Source: Ornithodoros turicata
Lineage: Eukaryota; Arthropoda; Arachnida; Ixodida; Argasidae
Length of the DNA: 64,000 nucleotides
Assembly (NCBI RefSeq): GCF_037126465.1
Contig: NC_088209.1
Location: forward strand, 9,618,052 to 9,682,051
Direction: 5' to 3'
Positions 13,509 through 24,231 of this stretch are shown piece by piece. The position numbers and the translations under genes were made by a program. Under the pieces are notes generated by a model that saw only the letters and a program-made list of their open reading frames with translations, was not told the DNA's origin and searched no databases. Within the stretch, counting starts at the first letter, position 1, and each line of letters starts with the position of its first letter.

Positions 13509-15177
13509 AAATTGATGAACTCGTCACTAGTATAAACTTATCCCGTCCAATATTTCCAAATTCTTGCGTCCTAAGAACGTCACACCAGGTAATTTTTATC
13601 TTTTGATCAAAGCTCATAAACCCAATAACCCTGGGAGACCCATTATTTCAGGAATAAACACACCGACAGAGATATTATCCTTAGTTGCTGACCACTGCAT
13701 CAAACACATCCCACCCCTTCTCCCATCCTTTGTCAAAGACACAAACGATTTCCTTTCCAAAATTAACGCTGTCCATGACCATTTCAGTGACCATGCTGAC
13801 ATTTTGTTGGCAACAATGGATGTCGTTTCGCTATACACTAACATTCCCAATGACGAAGGTCTCTCTGCTGTTGAACACTTCCTTAATTCTCACCCTTCCG
13901 ATATTCTTCCCATGCCCGCTATCATGCCCCTGTTAGAACTAGTTCTTAGCTGTAATAACTTCGTATTCAACGCTCAACACTTCGTCCAAATTCATGGCGC
14001 TGCCATGGGCTCCCGGGTCTCACCTAATTATGCCAATTTATTCATGGGTCGTTTTGAAAACTCAGCCCTCAATTCTTTCCCCCTTAAGCCACTTATATAT
14101 AACAGGTTCATCGACGACATTTTTGTCCTCTGGTCTGGTGATGAGGCATCTCTGCAGTAATTTTTTGATCACTTCAATTCTCTGCATAGCAAAATTAAAT
14201 TTACCTCTAACTATTCAAGGTCATCCATCAACTTCCTTGATGTGACAGTGTCATGTAAATCTGGTAGGCTGACAACTGAACTATACAAGAAACCAACGGA
14301 CAAGCGCCAATATCTCCACTATGAAAGCTATCATCCCAATCACCAGGAAAAGAGTATTCCATATGGTCAGTTCTTGCGCCTGAAACGAATCTGCTCAGAT
14401 CAGACTGATTTTGTAAAACATGCTCAGCAAATGGTATCTGATTTCGAAAAAAGAAAGTACCCATTTGAACTCATCCATGACTCGTTTGCCAAATCATCTA
14501 GCCTATCCAGGGAGTCCTTATTCACCCCGAAACGCAAAGAGGACTTAAGTAATGTAGTTTTATCCACCACATATCATAAATCACTTGTCAATACCAATTC
14601 CATTCTTAGACGCCACCTCAATGTATTACATGCTGACGAGCAATTAAAGGAAATTTTTCCCACTCCCCCATTAGTAGCATTCCGTAGATCGAAAAATTTG
14701 AGCGACATCCTCACGTCATCATGCATGATGAAGCGCTCGACGGGTTGTTATCCCTGTGGTAGTACACGGTGCCAGACCTGTAAATTCATCGCGCCGTCCA
14801 CCATTGCCCGTAGCACTTTGGGTGACTTCTGTTTGCAAATTCGTCATTCACTCCACTGTAATTCACCTAATATTTGTTACTTGATATTCTGCTGCAGGTG
14901 CAATTCACAATACATCGGTGAAACCTCCAACACAATGAGAAAAAGATTTTATGGCCACAAATTTGATATCCTAAATGCCCGCCAAACTCCTGTCGCCATT
15001 CACTTCAATCAACCTAATCACGATTTTGAAACTGATTTGAAAATTATATTGCTAGAATCTGGGTTCCGCACCGACATCAAACGTAAGAATAGAGAGTCCT
15101 ACTTAATTTCGCAATTCAAGTGTCTCTCACCAAATGGTCTTAATATTAGTCCAGGCTCGTTATATCCGCTTATGTAA
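13509..15177 (+). pseudogene. Penelope-like RT / GIY-YIG endonuclease, copy B
   Basis: The reading frame from 13509 to about 13560 is shifted against the main RT frame (13564-14160), as in copy A. The RT piece shows PGRPIISG, ATMDVVSLYTNIP (motif A), GAAMGSRVSPNYANLF (motif B) and FIDDIF (motif C, near 14107-14124). It stops at TAA 14158-14160. The frame is then open again to 15177, with the C-terminal RT part, the cysteine cluster YPCGSTRCQTC and the GIY-YIG core with QYIGET (near 14865-14960). Differences from copy A are scattered missense changes such as H/D, N/D, K/Q and K/R. The protein is a reverse transcriptase/endonuclease of the Penelope group, now inactive. Confidence 0.93.
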
Positions 15178-15533
15178 ATTTAATAGTTATATATCTATAT
15201 TTATTTGTGCACAATTTTTGAATCCTCACTTTCAGTCATCGTCTGGTACTCCGTTAGATAATCCGTAACCTTCCCTTTTGTCCATTCTGGGCCACTCGTT
15301 TCCCACACTCCTGACCCCCCTTCCGCGAAACTGGGTTGGCGAGCCTTTTTGTTCACAACAACACCTTTTACTGTTCTTAAACGGTTAGAGGTCACTTATC
15401 CATCTGCCCAGGTATTCATTGTACACAGACATGTGGCACCATATCTCCTTTCCTCTTCCCTTTCTTTGTACAGCAGTGTGTTTAGTCGTGTATATGCCTA
15501 TACTATATATGCTTATGTGTGTCACCACTTCAC

Positions 15534-15579
15534 TTTGTACCTGAGGAAGCGTGGACCTCCACGCGAAAGCTTGTACAAA
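15534..15579 (+). ncRNA. Small hammerhead-ribozyme motif, PLE copy B
   Basis: Stem I is TTTGTAC (15534-15540) with GTACAAA (15573-15579). Core CTGAGGA lies at 15541-15547; stem II GCGTGG (15549-15554) pairs with CCACGC (15559-15564); GAAA is at 15565-15568; GC and TT follow. Stem III is reduced to at most one A-U pair. Predicted cleavage is after 15572. Its position, downstream of the GIY-YIG reading frame, is where Penelope-like elements carry hammerheads (established). Confidence 0.75.
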
Positions 15580-15660
15580 TTAAACTTAAACAAAAATCTG
15601 TCGGTTTCTGTATTTTGTTTATGTGATCTACAGGACTTGACTCCCCTCTTCGTATACGCT

Positions 15661-15672
15661 TCGTTACATCAT
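15661..15672. repeat. Target-site duplication, right copy
   Basis: Exact repeat of the 12-mer tcgttacatcat at 11142-11153. Immediately after it the satellite-related sequence resumes (gatattaagcccc). It marks the right edge of the 4.5-kb insertion. Confidence 0.8.
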
Positions 15673-15997
15673 GTGATATTAAGCCCCGAACTTGATGAAA
15701 TTCGCCATTTGGCTATTTCGAGGGCCGTTTTGGAAGCGATTTTGTGAAACGCGGCCACTGAGGGTGCAACAGGAGAACAAGGTACGGGGTTCAATACCCG
15801 TGATCTTACTTTCACATATACATATTACAAAATTAGCTTCGCACATCTTTAACATTATTTTTATATCAAATGATATTAAGCCCGAAGTTGTCGAAATTGG
15901 CCACTTGGCCATTTTGACTGTCATTTTGGAAGCGATTTGGTCAAACGCGACCTCTCAGGGCGAAACAGGGGAACAAGGTACGGGGTTCAAACCCTGT
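15668..15997 (+). repeat. Two diverged dispersed units of the satellite family
   Basis: Two adjacent units resemble the 198-bp monomer (gccccgaa.ttg..gaaatt..cca, then ccgttttggaagcgatttt, then cgcg.cc.ct.aggg, then aacaaggtacgggg). They differ at many sites and have lost part of the linker. The block ggggttcaa(t/a)(a)ccc is close to a tRNA T-arm and pol III B box, whereas the array reads ggggtccaaacccc. The units flank the Penelope insertion, so that insertion interrupted this repeat. Confidence 0.85.
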
Positions 15998-17068
15998 GTA
16001 CATATTGTGTACATATGTGTACGTGGATGACTCCACCTAATAAAGGCAGTTGACGCTTATTTACTAACTTGTCTCGTATCGTTCGGTATTTTGAGCACTT
16101 CTAGTTCGTCTTACCTGCGAAAAGAATATTCCGTATGGAAGTGGTGGAAACGTAACCCGGGTGTATAACAACTCTTTTGTCGACGACAATGTGACGAAAG
16201 TGGATATAGAAAAGCACCTGTTGGGAGTCACATACTCGAAGCATCTTCAACAAAAGGTCTGATTGTCACACGCATGCGTGTACTCCGCACGTTTCGTTCA
16301 CGATGCATATGAGGTAAGAGACGTTCTGCGAGCACGATACGTATGGGACGGCGCCGGACGCAGCTCAAACTAAAAGATGTCGACCGTCACGCAGACAACT
16401 GTTAGCGGCAACGGTGTCCAAAGAACTGGATACGCGCAGTATTGAAATCTAGGTATTACTTTGTTGATAATAGCCAAAAGTGATGTGTACAGAAATTGTC
16501 GGCACCGCACGAAACGGCAGTCCCGCGTACCTCGGTAGTATTGCGAGAAGGAAGTGCTTGATCCAGCAGGCTACATCAGTTTGTTTTGCATATAGACTCT
16601 CTAAGGTATTATTCCTACCGGAGCAGTATATCGCCAAACTATGCTCAATAATGTTGTCTTGTACCCCTTCAGTAGCTGACACGAACTGATGAGAGTGGCA
16701 CTCCTTCCTGTGCCAGAATCAACACCTATTTTAATGGGTCACAAATATAACAACTCCAATTCGCAGGCTTCACAGCTCTATTTAATTTTTCCCTGCACAT
16801 TGCTGATGTGAGAAAAGTATTGCATAATATAAATATGTAAGTTATATCCACAAATCAGTGTTGTGATTATATGATGTTCGAGCAGAAAAGACAAGACAAC
16901 CTTGTTGACAGGACAGGACGACAGGTTGCTCAGAGCTTGCTACTTTATCATCGTTATGACTACCCGATACCAACAACCCAATTTTAACACAATTGGTCAG
17001 TGCTGTGGACGTACATTACAATAAGGGACCATAAAAGATGACTACATAAACGCTCAACTTCCGCAACC
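15998..17068. other. Unassigned sequence
   Basis: A short run with three tgtgtacata-like repeats (15996-16024) opens this stretch. Beyond it I see only short opposing open frames near 16450-16690 with no recognisable domain, and no repeat or RNA gene. Confidence 0.5.
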
Positions 17069-17660
17069 TTTATATTCAACGTGCTGGACATGTTAGTCTG
17101 CAACCCCTGATATCAAATCAAAATGTGAGCCAGTATGGGCTCATGAACACACCGGTGTAACATGAGCAACAATAAGCCAGACGACATGTAAACATGTTGC
17201 AAACCGCTGTTCCACCTTACAAATTTGTCATGGACGTTTAGGTGTTTTTTATATTTTTGAAAGTTTTTAAACATTTCCAAATCCTTTATATTCAACGTGC
17301 TGGACATCTTAGTGTGCAACCCCTGACACAATCAAAATCTGAGCCAGTATGGGCTCATGAACACACCGGTGTAACATAAGCAACAATAAGCCAGACGACA
17401 TGTAAACATGTTGCAAATCGCTGTTCCATCTTACAAATTTGTCATGGACGTCTAGGTATTTTTGATATTTTTGAAAGTTTTTAAACATTTCCAAATCTTT
17501 TATATTCAACGTGCTGGACATCTTAGTGTGCAACCCCTGACACAATCAAAATCTGAGCCAGTATGGGCTCATGAACACACCGCCATAACATTAGCAAAAA
17601 TACGGCTGTACCATCTTGCACATTCGTAATGCACGACTAGGTATTTTTGATATGCAATAT
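17069..17660. repeat. Three tandem copies of a ~215-bp repeat
   Basis: The phrase tatattcaacgtgctggaca begins units at 17071, 17287 and 17501, giving periods of 216 and 214 bp. The first two units are nearly identical through gagccagtatgggctcatga, tgtaaacatgttgcaaa and ttgtcatggacg. The third follows them to about 17583, then diverges and carries a deletion before ending near 17660. Repeated short open frames on the minus strand result from the duplication and are not convincing genes. Confidence 0.9.
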
Positions 17661-19498
17661 TATAATCATCAATGATGATAAGGGCTTATTCGATGCAGAA
17701 GCATGGCCTTTGATGCAGATATGTTGGATGGTCCTGAAAAGGGCTTTTTTTTCATAGGCCAGGGGTAATTGAAGACGTTGACGTAGATCAGCTTATCCTT
17801 GATTTTGTCATTTGCTCCAGGTGTAATGACATGAATGGAAAGCCTTTACTTATCACGTTGACAACCTCCTGCCGTTTGCGGGAATGGATAGAGAGAGCAG
17901 CTTTCTTCAGCAGTCTATCCAAGTTCTGATACATATGACGAAATGCCCAAATTTGAAATTTTGCATAACGTACCATGCAACACACATTTTTATATGCAAA
18001 TAAAAAGCTGTGCAACAAAAACAAACCTTACAACACCTTTCAGGAGAATATACAACACCATGTGTACGTGACGGATCTAAACAGGTTCCGGATTGTGCGC
18101 ACAACACATGCTGGTATTGGCGAGCAGTGGCTACACACGCACCTGCAATGTTTGTACAATTTAGAATGGTGTCACGATCAGGCGGAACATATATACACAA
18201 AAAAGTGCGCTTTTATGGATGAGTCTTACCCGTCAATCGATTCTAGATCATCCACTACTTTCACTGGCTAACCATGTTGTTGTGGAAAAGGGTCAGTAGC
18301 TAAAGGTTCATCGACGTCCCCGGTTCTTCAATCGATCGGCGCCGATGAGCTCATCTTCACCGCTTAGTGACAGGGACTCGTCACTATCGCTAAATTTTGC
18401 TATCAGACATTACGACGTCGCGCGTGACAACTTCCAAGCGCAAAGCGCATACACCTCCGACTGTATTGTGCATTGCGCTTCGGTCGCCCAAAGGCGACCT
18501 GCCACCATAACTACCATAACCGCGTCACATGTGACGTTGCATGAGAGGGAGTTGAATCCAGCTGCGACTTCCGTCGTCTGCTGCCACGGCATATTCCTTC
18601 AAATTTCTCGAAAACCACTTCGTTGTTCTGGTTGAAACTGTGTTTATGTAGCACTCTTGAATATAATTTCAGCTAAGTTTCGGAATCGCTCGATCTGTAC
18701 GAGACCGTCCCTTTAAGGAACCCTACCCACTGCTTCGAAATGTGTGGCGTAATGCACTTGTGTATGATGCCGAAAATAAAAGCTGTCGAAATATAAGTGT
18801 ATTTATCGTAACCTGTTGTAATTTTTCTTTCCTCAAATTAAAGGGCGAGTGACTACACCTGATTATTCTCCTTTATCAAATTGCGGAGATGACACGTTCG
18901 CGAGTCCCACTGTTTACTGCGCATGATTTCTCACCACGCTACAATGTCCAAGCGATCTTCTTGCCCACCACTACCGATAAGTGAAGCGGATTGCAGTAAA
19001 GAGCGCCCCATTTTCTCTTTTTTCTTTTCTGATTAGTCGGCATCAGACGAGGCCAAGGCAGCCAAGGCTTCTAACGATCAACTAAGTAGCCAACATCTTC
19101 TAACATTTTATTTCTTCTGTTTTGTGAACTGTTTCGAAATTATCTGCGCACACACGTACACAATACCTGTCATGCTCCGGCAACCAAAATGATCATTTAA
19201 AAAAGCGAAAAAAAAAAACACAGCTTAGTGGCGGATTGCTTATAAAATGTCACACAGTTATCATGGTCTACTGCCATGCAAGAAATATTGCAAAGAAATT
19301 GTTCTCGACACGCTGACTTTGACGTGGATCAGCTGTGTCTTGCTAAACGCATGTTACATCCAAGCCAAGCAGAGTCAAGGCTGTCACTCTTGCAGTGCAT
19401 TCTTCAAATAATGAAATCCTGCTTCGTACATTCCGTAGTTCGGTATGCCATCACCTTACAACCTGCGAAGGAGTAGTAAGGACAAACGTGGACAACAG
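17661..19498. other. Unassigned sequence
   Basis: No recognisable gene. It contains a small hairpin, ggtcgcc/ggcgacc, near 18483-18500, an AATAAA near 18775, and a TTAA next to gaccgtccct near 18701-18714 that resembles the ends of TTAA MITEs elsewhere in the window. Open frames of up to about 98 codons overlap on both strands without detectable domains. Confidence 0.45.
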
Positions 19499-20099
19499 CT
19501 ACAGCAGGTCCTGAAGGTCACTCATTTCCGCAGCATCTTCTCTCAATTTCACATGCCTTGTTACACGGGGATCGATTATTTCTGGCATCAGGTAATGTAG
19601 GTAGAACTTTTTGAGCTGGGGCAACAGGCATTCCCACAACGATGGGTCTTTTCTTATTGTAAGTACCTGCATGTCCGTGGGAGACCAGATCCCAAACTTC
19701 TCTTAGTTATATTTAATTGCGCTTGGATCTGATAAAAGTATTTATGTGATCGCGGCAGGTACAGTGAACCTTCTTTGGAAACTTTGACACCAATTTTAGC
19801 AGTTTCCACGATGGACGGGTAGTTTTGAGCGCTTGCAGGACATTTGATCTCAAGGATGCCATCGTCATCAATAAGGCGATCGGGGCTCGTGGCCACGTAC
19901 GGCGTGTCAGGATTCACAAAAAGACCACAGCGCATCACCACACAGGCTGGATTTCTGGCTTGGAATACCGAAGCTGCCTCATTCTCGTGGTCCATACCGT
20001 ATCGGCAATCCCTGCTCTGGAATGACCTGGGATACAATATCTGCTTCACAATTGACGAGTAGTTGAAAGTCGCTCGATGCGGCCGACATATGCTGTAAA

Positions 20100-20172
20100 T
20101 CGAGGTGGAAGGTATACTTATGCTTTCATATGCTTACATACTTATACTTACATACTTATGCTTACATATGCT
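20100..20172. repeat. Short tandem repeat in a presumed intron
   Basis: About 70 bp built from tacttacatacttatgc-like units (cttacata, cttatact). It lies between the transposase and YqaJ parts of the minus-strand pseudogene, directly before the likely 3' splice site. Confidence 0.7.
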
Positions 20173-21242
20173 TTCTTTCTGCACGCCAAAGTGAGCACTG
20201 ACTTTGTTCCAGCGTAGATTCCTGGAGAGTCTTCGCTTCGTGGGCTGTAAGTCTTATTTTGTCAGCTAGCTCTTTAGCTTTCTGCAGAAAGATGGCGTTC
20301 TCGAGGTCCGGCCTTTGTGAATCTGGCCCATAGTCCTTGTCTCCGGCGACGCTTGAAAATTGTGGCATCCTGCAGGGATCGTCACGACGCACCGCTTTTC
20401 TGCGTGCCTTGCGTTCGTCTCGTCTCTTTCTTGTCTCGTCGGCCCCTTCCCGGATGACTTCTGCAGGTAGAATGCGTGCCACTTTGCGCGTCTCATATTG
20501 TATGCGATGGCTGCAAGGCGACACCTATTTCCATACCCCCTGCCTTTCGCAAAGTCCACACGCTTTCCGCCTACTGTACGAGCAACCATGCTTATGTATG
20601 TCTCAGCCGCATTGCTTGTTGCGTCCAGAAGGAGCATGTCACTCCTGTCAGCGAGTATATCAATGGCCTTTTGAATTTCTACCATCATGCCGGATCGTAT
20701 TAGAAGCCTGCCCTTTTCGGTCCGTCGTTCGTGTTCAACCGCATCACCTCTCTTGATGGGACAACGCTCAGAGGGACAGCCGCTGTGGATGCCGAAAACA
20801 TGACACGGGCCGTTTTTCAGTTGGTGACGTAGCCTCCGTATCGCTTCAGGCGTCACAGCGTGGGTGTTTTGGGCATGTCGTCTAACCGTGGACCTCGCGA
20901 GACCCTTTAGGATTCGGATACTCGCTGACGACAAAATCTTCCTGGCTTCCCTTCCATCTGGTGATGTGAATGCTTTGGTGTCTTTTGCAGCGATGTACAG
21001 TCTTTTAGTGTAATTTTTGACCAGGTGATTCACGCATTCAAGTTCCTTTACCAATCGACCGTATGAAACTTGTGTTTGAACAGCAACGAAAACGATGCTA
21101 TCTCCATCGCCAATTAGTGTCGTATATCTGATTCCGTACATTCGTTCACTTTCTTGGAAACCCTGGACGATAATGTCGCGCTCCATTGAGGTCGAAGATG
21201 ACGCCCAGTTGCGTGCACATGTGTGTGGAAAAGGATCTTTAA

Positions 21243-21949
21243 AGGGGCACAAAACAGGTCGAGGAACATTCTCCAATTATTATGCCCAATGAAAGAACAT
21301 AGCTCACGATATCCAAATATGAAATTCTTTTGCTTCTAGCGAGCGTCTTTAACACGAAACAATGCCATTCAAAGTGCATAATCCGCGCGATTCTCTCCTT
21401 ATCCTTGGAACCGAGTCACGTCATTATGTTCCAGCGTATAGCAACACCGAATTCTAGGCGCTGGAAGTGGGGGAGTTTTCGCTCTCCTAGCCAATGACGG
21501 ACCCCACTGAGACAAGCTGCATCTCGCGAGGGAACCGGTTGTGGGGACATCGCGGTGACCTCGCGGAGCAATACAGCACCGGAAACATAGTGCGCACGTG
21601 AAATATAATATTGAGGGGTTTTGGTACGGTTTGAACTGGCTATCTTGGATTTGACAAGTGGGAATGTGTTTAGAGTTGACCTCACCTCTCGATATTACAA
21701 CAAAATTGACGTATAGGCGTCCCACATTCTAAATGGTTGATGATGCGTGACGTCAAAATGACGTGTCGCTATTGCCGCCAGGAGATCGCAGGGCGGAGCA
21801 TAAGGGCGAAAGAGTGCAGTGAATATTCAGTCGGTTTGGCGTCATTATTTACCTTTTTGCGACAACAATTTTTTGAAAACGTTCACCGTCGGCAACGTAT
21901 CACGATACATTCAAAAACAGTGCGCCTTGTATACCTGTTTATTGCCCCT
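21243..21949. mobile_element. TTAA-flanked MITE (piggyBac-like) inside the transposase pseudogene
   Basis: 707 bp flanked by TTAA at 21239-21242 and 21950-21953. The ends are inverted repeats: aggggcacaaaacaggt at the left and, read from the other strand, aggggcaataaacaggt at the right, matching 15 of 17. There is no transposase. TTAA duplication is the hallmark of piggyBac-type transposition (established). Joining the flanks at a single TTAA restores an open frame across the insertion point in the host pseudogene, so the insertion is younger than the transposase gene. Confidence 0.88.
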
Positions 21950-22608
21950 TTAACTTCAGCCTCCGCACGTTGATAAAGAGTGCAATACTTGTTCCTGACG
22001 CCAATGTACAGTATCTTTCGTGAATATTTGCCGACGATAACCGCGACACCGCTGTTTGCATTGTAGCTTTTCCCAAAAGACCTCTTACTCCATCATCCGT
22101 CCACTATGACCGAAATCTGCCAAAAGCCGTCAGGATCAGGACATTCTTTACGTTGCTTCGCCAATTCGATTTCCTCTTGAGCGGCAGCCTTCATAGAGTC
22201 CAACGTTGCAGCGTGCAAACTCTCGCCAACTTTGTCCTCCCACTTCTGATACAATTTGCAAGAAAGGAAGGGAAGGCCAACTGACGCTGTAAGTTCTCGG
22301 GCTTGAGTGAACCCAATTCCGACCGCGAGACATCCTCGAACAATATCAGCATTGATGCTGTTTTTCGAATCCAGTGGAGGTTGTGTGCGCACAAAATGGC
22401 TAAAGATGCAGAGAGGTGATTTGGTGCAGCGATATTCCAATGTGACACTCAGCCCCACTCTAACTTCTTTGTAGAACCGAAGCTGGCCACAAAACACGCA
22501 TTCTTATGAATGAGTAACAGCAGCTCTTCCGTATTCCTCAATCACTTGTTGAAAGTTGATGACTAGGGTGGCTCGTTCACCATCTGCGGTATCTGACACC
22601 ATCGACTG

Positions 22609-22750
22609 CCCAAGCAGCACCCCGATGTCGGGCCGACATCGGCCCGATGTGCTCCTGCGGACACTCCCGACATCGGCCCAATATCGGATATGTTGGGCCG
22701 ACATGCCCAACTTGATGCCGATATCGGCCCGATGTCGTGTGCTGCCTGGG
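22609..22750. mobile_element. 142-bp CCCAAG/CCCAGG-ended MITE with GATGTCGG repeats
   Basis: Inverted ends CCCAAGCAGCAC (22609-22620) and GTGCTGCCTGGG (22739-22750). The interior is made of direct and inverted GATGTCGG/CCGACATC/GATATCGG words. TG precedes and follows the element, reading as a 2-bp target duplication. Element plus duplication is 144 bp, a multiple of three, and the frame of the surrounding minus-strand pseudogene stays open through it and without it. It belongs to the CCCAG-ended group seen at 36.2, 51.8, 52.1 and 62.7 kb. Confidence 0.82.
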
Positions 22751-23055
22751 TGGCTTGTGTTGACAGGGGTTTCTGGAAAGTCCCACACAGAGGTTGCGGA
22801 CAACGATGCCGTACGAGGCGGGTGCCGGTTGTCGTCGTTTCCCGATCTGCCGTGAACACTCGACGCGGATTTGGTAGTTCCAGATCACTTCTCTGCGACT
22901 GCTGCCGGTTATCACTGCCTGCGTCGTTGTTATCGCAGACGTGATGTGGCATGAAAGTACATTCCTGTGGCTTTCCCGTGTTTGGACGTTTTGGGGTAGA
23001 TACCCATTGTGCTTCAGTGTCCATCACGTCCACATCATATGCACAGGACTGATCC

Positions 23056-24231
23056 CTAGAGGTGAAATTACAAACAAAGACCTGTAAGCGTATGTGAGAG
23101 TAGGTGACGCTCACGCGTTTCCTCTAATAAAGTAAGGAATAATATACCCAACGTGGGTCAGCAACAACGCGCTGCAAGCGCAAATGCTGCATCTGGTCAT
23201 TACTCACTTTCCAAGCTAAAAAGGAAACACGAAGTTAACTTTTATTTTATTTTATAGTTTTTTTTGTTTTGTTTTTTGCGGTGCATCTCGTGCTTTACTT
23301 ACGAACAAGTTTTGCACTCCTTTGGGGATGTTTCCACTTTAGGGATTGGACAGCTATAACTTATGTCATGCGACGCCTACCTGTCAGAGTTTTCCGCCAA
23401 TGATGTGGCAACAAGCCGCATCCTCTTGCGAGCTGTGGCAATGCTCCTTGCTCTTTTCGTTCGCTTCCTTGCCTTTGATGGACATTTTCTTGATCTAGTC
23501 ATTTGTGGGTATGCGGATCGTACGCAACTGGGGAACTTTCTTAAGAGTAAAACTTGCTAGCACCAACAACGGCAGCTTTTTTATTTGGTTGAGACACTAT
23601 ACGGTCCCTAATACGTTTCGTGAGCCAAAGGTTCAACTAACTGTTTCAGTCACGAGCCCTTGAGTGACATAGAGAATATGTTTGCAAAGAAAAACGAAGT
23701 CGGAATTTGTAATGTAGTTTGATTATCAGACAGTTTGCCCTGCACGCGCTTGTTCGCGCACCTTCTCCGTCCCCTCTCCCAGCTAGGTGCGAAAGCCGAG
23801 GTCCCTCTCCCAAAGCGGAAGCTGGATATGGTGGCAGCACAGTGCAGCCCCGGCGAGCAGACGACAAACAGCCAAATTTATGTCCACTTCGCCGCGGAAA
23901 CTTGAGTACCTTGACACGAAACGTCAATTGAAAGGTGATCAGAATCAACATTTGCACTGCTGGACACCATTCTGAAAAGGAAAATTTTCTTCACCGACGT
24001 TATACCGACCGTTTTCATGCTAGTTCCATAGGGCTCAATGTATTTGTTTCCAAGGAAGCAAAAAAATGTATAAATTCAACCGTGTGCAGAAGATGAATTA
24101 AAAAGGTGTCAATACCTACATGGTATCTTCCATTATTTTGTGCCCAGAGTTTGGCTACCTAAAAGCCGTGGTTTGCGAGATGAACTGGACACCGTGATAC
24201 CCATAGCGATTACATTGGGGTGATTCCGCCT
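23056..24231. other. Unassigned sequence
   Basis: Includes a T-rich tract near 23238-23276 and a GC-rich patch near 23755-23870. Overlapping short open frames occur on both strands; none shows a domain I recognise. Confidence 0.45.

Larger units (their letters stand above)
13509..15660 (+). mobile_element. Penelope-like retroelement, copy B (5'-truncated, inverted partner)
   Basis: Plus-strand partner of copy A. It starts at 13509 inside the coding region (the matching point in copy A is 13270) and runs through the 3' noncoding region to the target duplication at 15661. It encodes the same RT and GIY-YIG protein, with a handful of substitutions, and shares both of copy A's inactivating breaks. 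With copy A it forms a head-to-head palindrome: arms of about 2.1 kb, with a spacer of 238 bp that is copy A's extra 5' sequence. Confidence 0.93.
19499..23055 (-). pseudogene. Mutator-like transposase fused to YqaJ-type nuclease, broken
   Basis: Read on the minus strand from about 23055 (after a plausible acceptor tctag) to a stop at 19499. The N-terminal half (22497-22093) has SINADIVRGCL and YQKWEDKVGES; the middle (21238-20266) has LIGDGDSIVF, ECVNHLVKNYTKRL and NAAETYISMVARTVGGKR. These fit the Mutator-like transposase domain common in arthropod genomes. The C-terminal part (about 20049-19654) has YGMDHENEAA, SPDRLI, EIKCP and YFYQIQAQL, the E/D-ExK/Q pattern of a YqaJ/lambda-exonuclease-like PD-(D/E)XK nuclease. 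Breaks: TAA after VTHS near 22502, TGA at 22093-22095, a frameshift near 20450-20470, another near 19690, and two MITEs. An AT-rich segment (20050-20161) ending in ttacag looks like an intron. Past the last frameshift the frame stays open (GIWSPTDMQVL) to 19499. The 5' end (22497-23055) is less certain. Confidence 0.8.

Noticed and set aside
16685..16725. A third hammerhead (CTGATGA ... GTGCCAGAAT)
   Set aside because: Stem II does not pair directly next to the core and the GAAA is GAAT; the match is chance-level.
17113..17545. A duplicated small protein family (MCQGLHTKMSS...)
   Set aside because: The frames recur only because the 215-bp DNA unit is tandemly repeated; no domain or independent copy is seen.
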